Part shown: positions 46,551 through 58,259 of the stretch, in pieces | Numbering within the stretch: position 1 is the first letter of the stretch | How the letters are laid out: every line of letters starts with the position of its first letter | Source: Nageia nagi | Lineage: Eukaryota; Pinophyta | NCBI GenBank assembly: GCA_050084985.1 | Contig: JBITNC010000002.1 | Span: forward strand, 7,130,001-7,194,000 | DNA: 64,000 nt | Direction: 5' to 3' | The notes under the pieces: model-generated | Told to the model about the DNA's origin: nothing | The model's database searches: none | Seen by the model: the letters and a program-made list of their open reading frames with translations, nothing else | Made by a program: the position numbers and the translations under genes

Positions 46551-47923
46551 ATATGATTAATCATAGAAATCTATGCCCATTTCTATTCATTATCTTGAAA
46601 CGAATATTCATAAGAACATGTTCACTACATTATTAGTTATAATCATGTCATAAGTTTTTCTCCTTTCATCTTAATGGTAAGTCACATTTACTATGGGTTA
46701 TCAAGTAGATTTCTTCTACTATTCATCATCTATGTATCATCATATCACCACTAGGCTATCCCATTTGATCCATTTACAAATATATAAGGACCCATGGGGT
46801 TATCTAATTTATTATCAATCTATTCTTAGATAGAGGATGTAGGTAACTTTGTTTATTTAGATTAATTATTTCCTCCTAGTTGAGTCAATCTACATAATAC
46901 GAGTTACATCCTTAGCTTATGACTTCATTAGGGACATTAGAATTTTCCTCATGTTTGTAGCTAAGATATACGTTTACTTCCTTTAATATTTGTGCTTCTT
47001 ACTATGTGTTAGATTCTCCCATATTATAGTCTATATTATAATTTTGATGTAGTACCAAATTATTCACTAACTCTTACTATTATCATTTTAAACCTTCAAT
47101 GATATGCATTATATTATGTTGAATGTCCTTAGAAGATAATTATCGCTCCCATTCTCATCTCTCTCATCATTTCTAAGGGTGTGTACTATCAATGCTTGAA
47201 TTATTCTTACTATCTTTATAGGACATATGGGAGATCTTATTTGTATGTCTAATTGTATTATCTAATATTAGATGAATCATTGATAATTGAAACTCATGGT
47301 TACTACAAATTAGGGTAGTTCCTTTTTGACATTAGGATTACTTATGTCAAAACTCTAATTTATCACATGTTGATAGAAATATTTAAAACATTAATCCATA
47401 TTTATACTCATGGTCATGATTTTATTTTATAATGAGTATATATTTAATCTTACAATCCAGGAGTATACTAATTTATACTTTACATAATTAACCCATGTGA
47501 AAATAATTTTGGAATTGAGTATTAAATATCATTTAATTACCTTAATGGACATCCCATTACATCAAATATAGGTTTACAATGTGAATCATGGCTATGTTTG
47601 TGGTGGGTAACTCTTTCTCCATTCTTGACTTCATACATGAATATAAAAAATACATTGTAAAATTTGGGTCATTTAATTACATAAGTAGTTCTCCTACACA
47701 AAGTAGGGAATTTACATTATATTATTATAAAGTTATTTAATGAACTCCATTAGGTATTTGCCCTTGAATCTATATCCTTTCCACCTTATCTCCTATATTC
47801 TTTAAAGGATCCATGGATTCATTGATTTTGAGTACTAGGAAGGTTTAAGAGTACTAAGGATCAAAACTGCCTCTTTCTTTGACCAAAATGCATATGGATC
47901 TAAATATTTTTAAATTCATCTTA
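46551..47923. other. Non-coding AT-rich sequence, probably the rest of the copia3 internal region
   Basis: No RT, integrase or gag motif found on either strand. The low base complexity and the neighbouring LTR suggest decayed copia3 sequence. Confidence 0.35.
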
Positions 47924-47926
47924 TCA

Positions 47927-49115
47927 CACTACTACATTTAAGCAATTTTACGTCAAACAATACATCAAGCCACAATTTTATATATATATTTTTAAATCAC
48001 ATAAATCATGAAGCATCAATTGATGCTAAAGGTATCATCAAAAAATGCATCATTTATTGCTTCAATTATAATGTCATGCATTGTGTCATATATTGAATTA
48101 TGAGCCTTAAATAATTAATGTTATACATGATGTATAAAGCATCATGTATAGCGTTGAAATTATAATAATGCATTAAAAAATAAGGGTTTGCATCATGCAT
48201 CTTGTCAAACAATTTATTTGTTTTCTCTACGCTTTCATATTTTGTATATATGTCTAACAGGGTACTCACAACCATAATATTTGATAACATTTTTATTTTA
48301 AAGAGTCTTTAATATATGTATAAACCCTTTTGCAAATCTCTCAATTTAGTGCACGTTTTGAGAATACTGGGAAAGGTGAATTCGTTTGGTTATACTACTA
48401 TTGGTGTTTATTGCATTTGGTGAAATAATTTCAATGCTTGTTGAGGAAAGCCATGTCTTTCATAACCTGATATTATCATATTCCACGAGAAGATGTATCA
48501 TATAGCATATAGTCAAAAACTTCATAAGCTTCCACCAAAATTTGAGTGCCTCCTCTACCAAACTTCATGGGCACTAGTTGAAGCATGTAAGGCACATTTT
48601 GCTTACCATAAAATGTAGATACACACTACTATATATATTCTTCAACTTGTCTTCAGCTCCTGCAGACCTGCATCAATAAAAAAGCATACCTGTATCACTA
48701 AAAATGCCCTTATAAAGGGCAATCTCCTTCATTTACTCATCGATAGAATCATACCCACCATTAAAAATCCACCATCGATCAAGGGAATGCATCGATGATC
48801 GATAGCATATCATGCCATGATCTGTGTGCATGATCCACATCTTTTTTTTCTATTCCATGTATCACTTGAGATATTATTTGATGCACTAAAATACGTCAAA
48901 TAATGAGTCAAAAAATACATCAATTCATGCATCAACTAATATGTTAAATAATGTGTTAAACAATGCATCAACCAATACATCAACTAATGCATCAAAAAAT
49001 TGGTTTTATCTAGATTGACGTAGACATGCCAAATAGTGTTGCATCTTACGTCACATCATCAAAATGCAATTTTATGATGCATGTTATGATGCAAAATTGC
49101 TAAAATGTAGTAGTG
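47927..49115. mobile_element. Small CACTA element CACTA2 carrying a PPR gene fragment
   Basis: Left end CACTACTACATTTAAGCAA, right end (reverse complement) CACTACTACATTTTAGCAA; 26 of the first 29 bases match. The flanks are TCA on both sides (47924-47926 and 49116-49118), the 3-bp duplication expected for CACTA. Both subterminal zones are dense in TGATGCAT/ATGCATCA motifs (47970-48190 and 48880-49095). There is no transposase, so it is non-autonomous. The interior, about 48066-48740, is a host-derived PPR fragment. Confidence 0.88.
48066..48740 (-). pseudogene. Captured PPR gene fragment inside CACTA2
   Basis: The minus-strand open frame 48290-48066 has VVSTLLDIYTKYESVEKTNK followed by LFDKM, a typical PLS-type PPR repeat (usually SALVDMYAKCGS...LFDKMP). 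Upstream, broken frames from 48700 to 48300 give EVFDYMLYD, PFPVFSKRALN and VYTYIKD, which fit the preceding repeat (FPSVLKAC...VHxYIKxSG). Two or more shifts and several stops. Residue spacing matches PPR repeats, but there is no complete repeat array. Confidence 0.75.
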
Positions 49116-49118
49116 TCA

Positions 49119-49529
49119 TTTCATGTACCCTAATATGTAGCTCATAAGGCTTTATGTTTGACAAAGAAACTACCTTTATTCCTTGACCTAAGGGTAGCAA
49201 TTCACAATATTAATAAACAACCATGATCTGTTAAATATAACACATATCTAACTATATATAATTGATTTTTCTCAATTAATATTTGAATAACTCTTTAAAA
49301 TACATTCTAAAACATTCAATCATTTATATATAATTATTTCACATTATTCTTTTAATTCATTTAATTTATTTTTATCCCTTTTTATAGGAGGAATACAAAT
49401 CTATCACAGTAGCTAAATAATAAATTCATAAATTCAATAAGGTATAACCTTAGGTCGCATGTATACTGGCGATGGAAAGCTTTTGGTATATCAAACAAAG
49501 AAAAAGGAGTGCGTTGAACACTACACCAT
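49119..49529. other. No gene seen
   Basis: AT-rich spacer between CACTA2 and the tandem duplication. It may continue the sequence interrupted by CACTA2 at 47923. Confidence 0.4.
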
Positions 49530-51093
49530 GGGTTTGACCAATAAACTCAAGACTTTCACAGGTTATGCCAGTATCCTACAAAGTGAGAACTTGCAAATTA
49601 TTATTAGATGGGAGTTGCAGAGTCTATTAGGTTGAATTCATTAAGGAAAAAGGGGATGACTACATGACTAATTAAAACACCCAAGTTCATATGATTGGTA
49701 CCATGAATACCCATCAAAATAATCTCATGAACTCGTAAGATTTGACTCAGGAGATCACGTTATAAGGGTATTTGATTTATTATGAAACTACACTTCTTGA
49801 GAGGTGCTAATACACTATGAGTGCTCACATAGTATTATGGTTTCAAACAAAATCTAAATATACACCTAATATTGAAGGGAGACGTAGGGCTAAAGGCGAG
49901 TATTACTTGAAAATAGATGCCTCCTGAGAAATGATTTGATGGTACTCACTATGTACAAGGGCATCAATCAGATATATACAAATTTATTTTTAACATTAAT
50001 ATGGCTTGCGCTTCATCCATTGTAGCCAAACCGTTCATCAGGAAAAGGGAAGAATCTCTCATACATCCATATGGGAAGAAAAACTAATGGAAAATCTTGG
50101 ATTGAATATACTTTCATACTATCTCCTTGAAGTAAATGCATGGTGGATGTCATTACAAAGCCTAATGGACTTACATTTTAGTATTATAGTTTAAAGAAAA
50201 TATTTTCATGTTTATTCACATGACTATAGTCATAGATCGTCCTATTGTTTCTTGCATAATGTATATACAAAAATGTACAACCATTCACATACAAGGTTTC
50301 CAATGTGTCCTAACATTTTAATTTTAATGTAATACTAACAATTCAAACAATTCAAATAGTATTTGCACATTACCTTTAATATAATGATATCAAAATAAAA
50401 TCCAACATAGCTAGGCATTTTAGTATTAGTATCTAAAATGCAAAGGAGAGCACTTGGTCTAAGAGAGAGAGAAAATCTTTCTTCACATCCTCCTATAACA
50501 ATTTTTGAGGGAACGAGAGGTATTTTCCAATGGTCACCCACCCATATATTTATAATCTAAGGGTGGTAGAATCTTTCCAAGATAAATACTATTTTTCCAA
50601 TTCATATACCCCATACCTGAGGTGTATGCATTTTTTTTTTGAAAGGGTTGGGCCATCTTCCCTAAATCTTCCAAAAATAATTGCACAACTTCTATAAGGA
50701 AATAAAAGCTTTTTATCAATCATTTTGCATCTACCAAAAGCAAATAATTTATGTGGGGGAGATAACCCAATTATTTTTGCAAGGCACCAAAATAACCTTT
50801 CAACCACTGATAAAAGATAAATAATTCTTCTAACCCCTAATTTCTATTTTACTTCATTTTACTAATATTCCTTGGTTAAAATTTGTATTTAAATAATTAG
50901 AATATTCTTTGCAATAGTTAATTTATTTCTAGTGCAAATTCCAAAATGTATGTCTTATCTTTAAACATATATTTACCTCTAGAGGTCACTCATCCTGCAT
51001 GGTCGATTTGTTAGTGCATACACATACAAAAGCATCATTGAAACCGAGTATCATGCATCGTAATTATGATATGCATTTACATGATCTATGATG
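49530..51093. repeat. Tandem duplication, unit 1 (about 1.56 kb, nature unknown)
   Basis: Starts GGGTTTGACCAATAAACTC and ends CATGATCTATGATG. It matches 51104-52710 through its whole length with frequent substitutions and small indels. No coding motif on either strand and no TG...CA or inverted terminal repeats that I can see. Short open frames (50006-50194 here, 51624-51842 in unit 2) are conserved in position but drift in sequence and look non-coding. Confidence 0.8.
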
Positions 51094-51103
51094 CACCATA
51101 ACT

Positions 51104-52710
51104 GGGTTTGACTAATAAACTCAAGACTTTCATAGGTTACACCAGTATCCTATAAAGTGAGAACTAACAAATTGTTGACAGTAAATGTTTCCATAGCATA
51201 GGGTCTCGAAATTGATCGGAGTTGTAGAGTAGATTAGGTTAAATTCATTAAGGAAAAAGGGGATGACTACATGACTAATTAAAACACCTAGCTTGACATC
51301 AAGTTCATATGATTGGTACCATGAATACCCATCAAACTAGTCTTATGAATTCATAAGATTTGACTCAAGAGATCATGTTGTAAGGGTATTTGATTTATTG
51401 TGAAACTACACTTCTTGAGAGGCACCAACACACTTTGAGTGCTCACACAGTATTATGGTTTCAAATAAAATTTAAATATACACCTAATATTGAAGGGAAA
51501 CACAGGGTCGAAGACGAGTATTACCTGAAAACATATGCCTGCTAAGAAAAGATTTGATGGTACTCACTATGTATAAGAACATCAATCAAATATATACAAA
51601 TTTATTTTTAACATTAATATGGCTTGCACTTCATCCATCATAGCCAAACTTTTCACCAGGAAAAGGGAAGAATCTCTCATACATACATATGGGAAGGAAA
51701 ACTAATGGAAAATCTTGGATTGAATATACTTTCATACTATCTCCTTGAAGTAAACACATGGTGGATGTCATTACAAAGCCCAATGGACTTACATTTCAGT
51801 ACTATAGTTTTAAAGAAAATATTTTCATGTTTATTCACATGACTATGGTCATAGATTGTTCTATCCTTTCTTGCATAATGTATAGACAAAAATGTACAAC
51901 CATTCACATATAAGGTTTCCATTGTGTCCTAACATTTTAATTTTAATGTAATATTAACAATTCAAATAGTATTTAGACATTCCCTTTAATACAAGCATAT
52001 CAAAATAAAATCCAACGTAGCTAGGCATTTTAGCATTAGTATCTAAAATGCAAAGGAGAGCACCTAGTCTAAGAGAGAGAGAGATAATCTTTCTTCACAT
52101 CCTCCTAGAAAATTTTTTAAGGGAATGAGAGGTATTTTTCAATGGTCACCCACCCATATATTTATAATCTAAGGGTGGTAGAATCTTTCCAAAATAAATA
52201 CTATTTATCCAATTCATATACCCCATACATGAGGTGTACAGTTTTTTTTTTTTTTGAGAGGATTGGGCCATATTCCCTAGATCTTCCAAAAATAATTGCA
52301 CACCTTCCATAAGGAAACAAAAGTTTTTTTTTCAATCATTTTGCATCTACCAAAAGCAAATAATTTGTGTGGGGGAGATAACTCAATTATTTTTGAAAGG
52401 TGCTAAAATAACCTTGCAACCACCAATAAAATATTAATAGTTCTTTTAACCCCTAATTTTTATTTTACTCCATTTACTAATATTCCTTGGTTAAAATTTG
52501 AATTTAAATAATTAGAATATTCTTTGCAATAGTTAATTTATTTCCAGTGCAAATTCCAAAATGTGTATCTTATCTTTAAACATATATTTAGCTCTAGAGG
52601 TCACTCATCATGCAGGGTCAATTTGTTAGTGCATACACACATACAAAAGCATCATCGAAATCTAGTATCATGCATCATAATTATGATATGCATCTACATG
52701 ATCTACAATG
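51104..52710. repeat. Tandem duplication, unit 2 (about 1.61 kb)
   Basis: Starts GGGTTTGACTAATAAACTC and ends CATGATCTACAATG. It has an extra stretch of about 40 bp near 51175-51215 that unit 1 lacks. Both units share a T-run followed by GAAAGGGTTGGGCC or GAGAGGATTGGGCC, and a TTGTTAGTGCATACACA stretch near the end. Confidence 0.8.
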
Positions 52711-52985
52711 GTCATCGTGGTAGTTAGCAAATCAATGCCAATCATTTCCTCACTCTTACCAATCCGTTCCTGTAATCAACTCATCTTTGGTCCCTTGGGT
52801 CTTTAACCTAACTCCCCATCATGAGTCAACCTATAACATGTGTCATAAAATCTCAAGGCCAGCATCAAATCGATACAAATAATGAATATATCTACTCAAA
52901 ATCATTCATCTCACAACATAATTAAATCTTTATCACATTCAAATTCTTGATAGTATTCGAGTCTTAATTAATGTAATTGGATGGG
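52711..52985. other. No gene seen; probable copia4 3' flank
   Basis: Non-coding sequence between the tandem duplication and the copia4 RNase H remnant. Confidence 0.35.
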
Positions 52986-54020
52986 TCATTACATTCTAAC
53001 TAATGTTACAGAAGATTGATTATCATAATATAGAGAAATAGGATTACTACTTTTAAAGCCTATTTCATTCAACAATCTTTGAAGCTATATTGCCTCTTGG
53101 CAAGCAAGAGTAACACGTCTATATTCAACTTTGGTCGTAGATAAGGGTATTGTAGGTTGTTTCTTTTTACACCAATAAACCATTCCTAAACCTATGGAAA
53201 ATAATACCTACTTGTAGATTTTTTAATCTACATTATCCATAACATTATCGCTATCACAATAGCTAAATAAACTTACTTTAAGATTAGAAGTATGTTTTAA
53301 AGCTAAGTTAGATGTACCTTTCAAATATAGGAGAATTCTATTAACACTATTTAAATGAGCTTCATAAGGCTTTTGCATATATCTAACCATTATATTTACA
53401 TAATATACAATATCAAGTCTAGATATAGTCAAATACAAAAGGCTACCTATAATTTGCATGTACTTAGTTTCATCAACAAGTTTATAATCTTTATATACTT
53501 CAAATTTACTAGAAACCATAGGTTTAGAAACATTCTTACACATTATCATATCAAATTTCTTGAATATTTTTAAAACATATTTAGATTGAGAAATCAATAT
53601 TCTATTAGATTGTTGACATATTTGTAAACCTAAGAAAAACAAAATGCTAAAGTCCCGTATTAGTCATTTCAAATTGATTTATCAATTATCTTTTGTAGAT
53701 ATCTATCACAGTATCATCATTACTTATAATTAAAATATCATTTACATAAAGAATAATTTTTGTGATATTATCATTTTTCCTATAAATATAGGTCATAATC
53801 ACTATAATAGTTATTGAATCCAACTGAAATAAAATATGAATATACTTTATATTTTTCAACATCTTCTAATGAGTTAAGCTTAATCTTATGTACCCATTTA
53901 CATCTTACTATATTTCTCTTTGAAGGCCTTGAAATTAACTAATTCCCAAGTATCATTCTTAATTAAGAAATTAAATTCTTATTGCATGACCTTTATTTTG
54001 AAGAGTCTTATCTAAACACA
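52986..54020 (-). pseudogene. Ty1/copia remnant copia4 (RT and RNase H)
   Basis: Right to left: near 53935-53830, KCKWVHKIKLNS-like sequence from the start of RT; near 53770-53700, the active box as LYVNDILI (YVDD changed to YVND); 53642-53223, FFLGLQICQQSNRILISQSK, MQIIGSLLYL and HLNSVNRILLYLKGTSNLAL. From 53215 to 53010 come GMVYWCKKKQPTIPLSTTK and CQEAIxLQRLLNEIG. Several stops. It belongs to a different copia lineage from copia1 and copia A. Confidence 0.75.
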
Positions 54021-54290
54021 TATTCTAAAATTATAGTGCAGAAATTAATTAATCAGAACAAAACAATCGCACAAATATAAGGAACACACCAAATTTACCT
54101 TGGTTCACCCAATGCGGGCTACTCCCGTATGTTAAGAGCTTCTCCTCCTATATTATTGCTTACAAAGAATACAATCCATCACAATTGGCTCATTACAATG
54201 AATATATAAGATAACCCTCAACCATAAACCACAATCTGGTGTTAGAAAACCATGGGCTAAACCACTCAGGGGCCTGATGTAAAGTACTTT
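54021..54290 (-). repeat. Copia-type LTR fragment beside copia4
   Basis: Holds the hairpin motif at 54100-54127 (TTACCTTGGTTCACCCAATGC, then GGGCTACTCCC). I cannot fix either end. It may be a solo LTR inserted in copia4, or part of another element. Confidence 0.45.
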
Positions 54291-55097
54291 GCAAAGGATG
54301 AGCTGCAAACTACCTTGCATAATTCTTTATTTGATTCTCTTCATGCATCCTAGGTTCTCATATTCCATATTTGGTCGGTTCAAGTATATGCTTTGGGATA
54401 AAACTAGTCCTATCATTATAACCCATTTGTTGTTATAAAAACATGGTTGGTAAATTTGTTATTTTTCTAAAAAAAAATTACTATATCAAGCAAATAAATA
54501 TATCATTCCAATTGTTAGATACTTAAAAATAACTATTTTTTAAAAAATGATATAATAATATTATGAGAACATATGATAATATTACTTCTCTCTTTTCCCC
54601 TCCTTTAAATTTTTTTATTATATAAAAAATATAAATCTAAAAGATCACAATTATTCTCAAAGCTTATAATTTTAATTTTTTTAAGCACATAGAAATACAT
54701 TAAAAAAATTAAAATACTAATTTATTATATCATTTTCTTATGAAAGGAAAATTATAATACATAAAATAAAACATTACAATTTTTTTTTAAAATTAACTTT
54801 ATAAAAATAAATTCACACTTAATAGAACATCTTTTATAAAACTTAAAGCTTTCATAAAAATCAAAGTATTATATATAATGGACTTAAAAAAAAATTATTA
54901 ACATTATTATATTATACACATGTTAATATAAAAAAACATTTTCTAAAGATTATCTAATATCTTTACAAAATAGAGAGACGAAAAAAAACAATCATAATCA
55001 TTTACCTAAAAATATATATCCCACATAAACTCTTTTATAATAGAAATTATATGATCATCACATCAATAGAACTAAATAATAAAGAGCCATTCCAAAA
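54291..55097. other. AT-rich intergenic sequence upstream of the S10 gene
   Basis: Very A/T-rich, many homopolymer runs, no reading frame or element that I can name. Confidence 0.5.
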
Positions 55098-55275
55098 GAT
55101 CTGAATGGCACCTCCAAAACACTAGCATTTGCAGATGATATCTTTCCAAAGTCAGAAAAAAATTGTACTCATTGCAAAAGGATCTGAATGGCAAAATCCC
55201 TAACGATGCATAGAAAAGATTAGGTCATATCACAAAATCGCCATATAAAAGGGTTTAGGATTTTTGTCTATCATA
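55098..55275 (+). promoter_or_regulatory. Promoter region of the ribosomal protein S10 gene
   Basis: A TATA element CCATATAAAAG lies at 55241-55251, directly followed by GGGTTTAGG (55251-55259), the reverse complement of a telo-box permutation (CCTAAACCC); telo boxes are a known hallmark of plant ribosomal protein promoters. The 13-bp sequence GATCTGAATGGCA occurs twice, at 55098-55110 and 55181-55193. The start of transcription is expected near 55270-55285. A second telo box, TTAGGGTTT, lies in intron 2 (55687-55695). Confidence 0.65.
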
Positions 55276-55348
55276 TTACTTATCGGATTGAAGGAGAGTG
55301 ACGAGCGGAGAGCTTCAGGGACGGAGCGACAAGGGCTTCCGGGGCAGC

Positions 55349-57955
55349 ATGGTAAGAAAAGCAGGGCTAGGGTTGAATGTCGTAGGTTTTATTTTAATAC
55401 ATTACACAAAAATCAAGATGTTTTTGAAGCATACGAAAATTATTAATCACTTAAATCTATGTGATTGTGCAGTTAATTTCGAAGAAGAACAGAAATGAGG
55501 TCTACAAGTACCTCTTTAACGGTAGGTTTTGCCATTATTTTTGTAACAGATATGATTTTATCTCTTTATTTGAAGGGTTTTAGTTTTGAATCTCATTGTA
55601 TTTGCTTTCAGCCAGTAATTTAAAACGCTTTCTCGTTGTTTTGAGAGACTTTCTGCGCAAATATTTTTATTTTAGCATATACGTAGTTAGGGTTTGTTTG
55701 CGGCGGAGTCATCAGGGTGTTAGTAATCTTTTAGGTTTTATCAGACGTAGATCTTTATGAATTTATATTCGTCAGCGATTAGTCGAACTTGAAGCGCTGT
55801 TATGCCTTTTTTATTTTTCTTTAAAATAGTTAATAGTTGAAGGTTTTTCTGAATGTTCTAAGATTGACGAACTTTTGCAATCATGATTTTGTCTACTGCT
55901 ATATTTTTGTTTTGCCCTCTGCAGTCTCTGTTTGCAGTCTTAGTCACAGGCAATGGCTTGTATGAGATTTTTCTATTTTGTAGATATTTCCCAAAATTTC
56001 ATAATTTGTTATAATCAAAGGATTTTAAGGATTCTTTTGGCGTTTTTATTTATTCATAATTTCTTTCCAGAGTAGCTTTCTGCATATATAAAACATTAAA
56101 GTGTGTATCTCAAGCCGCACAAAGTCATAAAGCAATTTCGCTACCCCTTGTCCCGCCGAGCAAGCGACACAAATCTTGTAGTTCATTTAATTTCAACACA
56201 TCGAATAATGCCCACAGGGATTTGACTTGCACACTGCTCTGTAAGTTATTTTACGAACCTGTTTTACGGATCCCATCTGACAGTAATATTCTATATTAAA
56301 TAGGAAATCAGTATCTTCTGCTATGATCTTTGTTCTCATGTGTTTGAGGTGTTGAGTAAATGATATATCTCGTTGATTTCTCAAATTTTAGCTTGTCAAA
56401 TTGAAGGGTCTTGAATTTTTCATACTGTCTTTTTCATTCAAGATTGTAAACTTCTTAGTATACTGATTATGGTTTCACCATTTTTCTTTGGTAGTCTGAT
56501 GATTGATCGTTCATGTTCTCACTAATAGTAAACAATACCCTTTTTAATTTCTTGCAGAGGGTGGCTTTATGCGAAAAAAGATTATAATTTGGCAAAGCAC
56601 CCTGAGATTGATGTACCTAATCTTCAAGTGATTAAGCTGATGCAAAGCTTTAAGTCGAAGGAATATGTGAGGGAGTCTTTTGCATGGATGCATTATTATT
56701 GGTACTTGACAAATGATGGAATTGAGTACCTTCGATCTTACTTGAACCTACCATCAGAAGTTGTTCCTGCGACATTGAAGAAGTCTGCTAAGCCTTTGGG
56801 GAGACCCATGGGCGGCCCTCCAGGTGGTGACAGACCAAGGTAAGTAATTGGGAGATAAATATATTCAAGTGCAGTTCATTTTTCATCTATGTCTAGAAGC
56901 TTGAGAGAAGGATATCCTATAGTATACATTATTTTTTCCCCAAGAAAATTATTGATAGAAAATATGTTAAAAATAACGCTTATGATGGTAACCACCAGAG
57001 CTGAGTATTGTAAATGATAATAGTATTAAAACATTTAATTTTCACTGTATTCATAAGCTTGTCCTTTTGCCATGAGAAGCAAGCAGCAAGAAAGTATTTT
57101 TTTTGAATGTATTAGTTGCACCCTTATAATATCTTCCGATTGTTTTCTTGTTTAAAACTCTACATGTATTAGAGTTTGTCTTCCTGCAGTATACGTGACA
57201 CATTGGCTTTCTTCATGGAATGTAGTTTAGTTTAATCACTACATAGCTTTCCCGGAATATAGATATTTTAAATTTCAATAGTCCACTTTTTCTGTATTGT
57301 GCATTGTAGATTAGTGTGTACCTATTGGTGGAAAAGGATTTGAACCAGAATCAGAGTCTTTACAAATATCTTTATTTTTTCAAATAATACAACCGATTGT
57401 GCCTTAATTCTTTACCAGATTTGAACACTAGTCTCTCAATTTAGGGTAAATATCATTGTTCTAGCGAGTGTCCTCAATGATCAATCATGCTGTGAAGTAT
57501 CATCCGGTTTTTGAAGTAGTAAAGTTATTACGGAGATGTTATGGTGTTATATAACATCTTTTAGATCTACTTAAAAGTTTATGTGGTCTCATTTTTTGTC
57601 ATTGTTACTCCTTTTACAGAGGTCCACCACGATTCGAAGGTGATCGACCAAGATTTGGCGACAGAGAAGGATACCGTGGAGGACCTCCACGTGGTGGTCC
57701 AGGAGAGTTTGGCGACAAGGGTGGTGCCCCTGCTGAATACCAACCTCAGTTCAGGGTAAATATTATCATTTAAGAAACTTCTTCCTTCCAAGTTTTTACA
57801 TTGGAGCTAAACACAATTTCCTACTCTTCTCATTCTTCTCTTACTAAAAAATGCAGGCACCTGGTGCAAGGCCAGGATTTGGCCGTGGAGGTGGTGGCTA
57901 TGGTGGAGGCAGTAGTTTTGGTGCTGGCCCTACATCTTCAAGTTTTCAAGAGTAA
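55349..57955 (+). CDS. RPS10: 40S ribosomal protein S10 (eS10), five exons
   Basis: Cytosolic small-subunit protein of the plectin/S10 family. Exons by GT-AG and frame: 55349-55351 (the ATG alone), 55473-55521, 56560-56839, 57620-57755, 57857-57955. Together 567 bases, 188 residues, near the usual plant length of about 180. Motifs: [12 protein letters not shown] in exon 2; [39 protein letters not shown] and [12 protein letters not shown] in exon 3; Arg/Gly-rich [15 protein letters not shown] and [10 protein letters not shown] in exon 4; Gly-rich tail in exon 5. Exon 3 must start at the second AG of GCAGAG to keep frame; the first AG shifts it. The result, LFNGWLYAKK, is one residue shorter than the usual LFxEGVLxAKK, so a 1-base loss is possible. 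The gene is otherwise intact. Confidence 0.93.
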
Positions 57956-58259
57956 TAATCTTGGAATTGATGCTAAATTAGAGGAGATTTGTCCGCTCCT
58001 TTTCTCTTTTTGGCAAAGTTTCAAGTGTTCGACTGTGTTGAGAAGGGAGATTTATTTTTTAAGAGAGATATTAGCTGGTTTGTGGAGTATAATCACTTAT
58101 CTAGTGTTTTTGTTGGTTTAGAACCTTTTTGAATTTAGTGAAACAAAATATTTGTGGAAGTGAATCGTTTTCTAAAATGTCTTTTAAAACCTCTGTTACA
58201 GGCTATTAAATCATATGCAAAATTCTTATTTGTTATTTTCTGTCTCTGTTTTCATTTAA
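57956..58259 (+). other. S10 3' untranslated region and intergenic spacer
   Basis: No frame of note. The T-rich stretch 58030-58240 probably holds the polyadenylation region; no single signal stands out. The next gene starts 305 bp after the S10 stop on the same strand. Confidence 0.5.

Noticed and set aside
44127-49115. One large CACTA element from CACTACACC to TAGTG at 49115
   Set aside because: The 49115 end pairs with 47927 (26 of 29 bases and TCA duplication), not with 44127.
50006-51842. Short frames conserved in both tandem units as a small protein gene
   Set aside because: The conservation is explained by the DNA duplication, changes fall at all codon positions, and no motif is present.
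56589-56843. S10 read as a separate 84-residue protein starting at TTG 56589
   Set aside because: The conserved reading continues upstream in frame to the exon 3 acceptor; TTG is an internal Leu codon.
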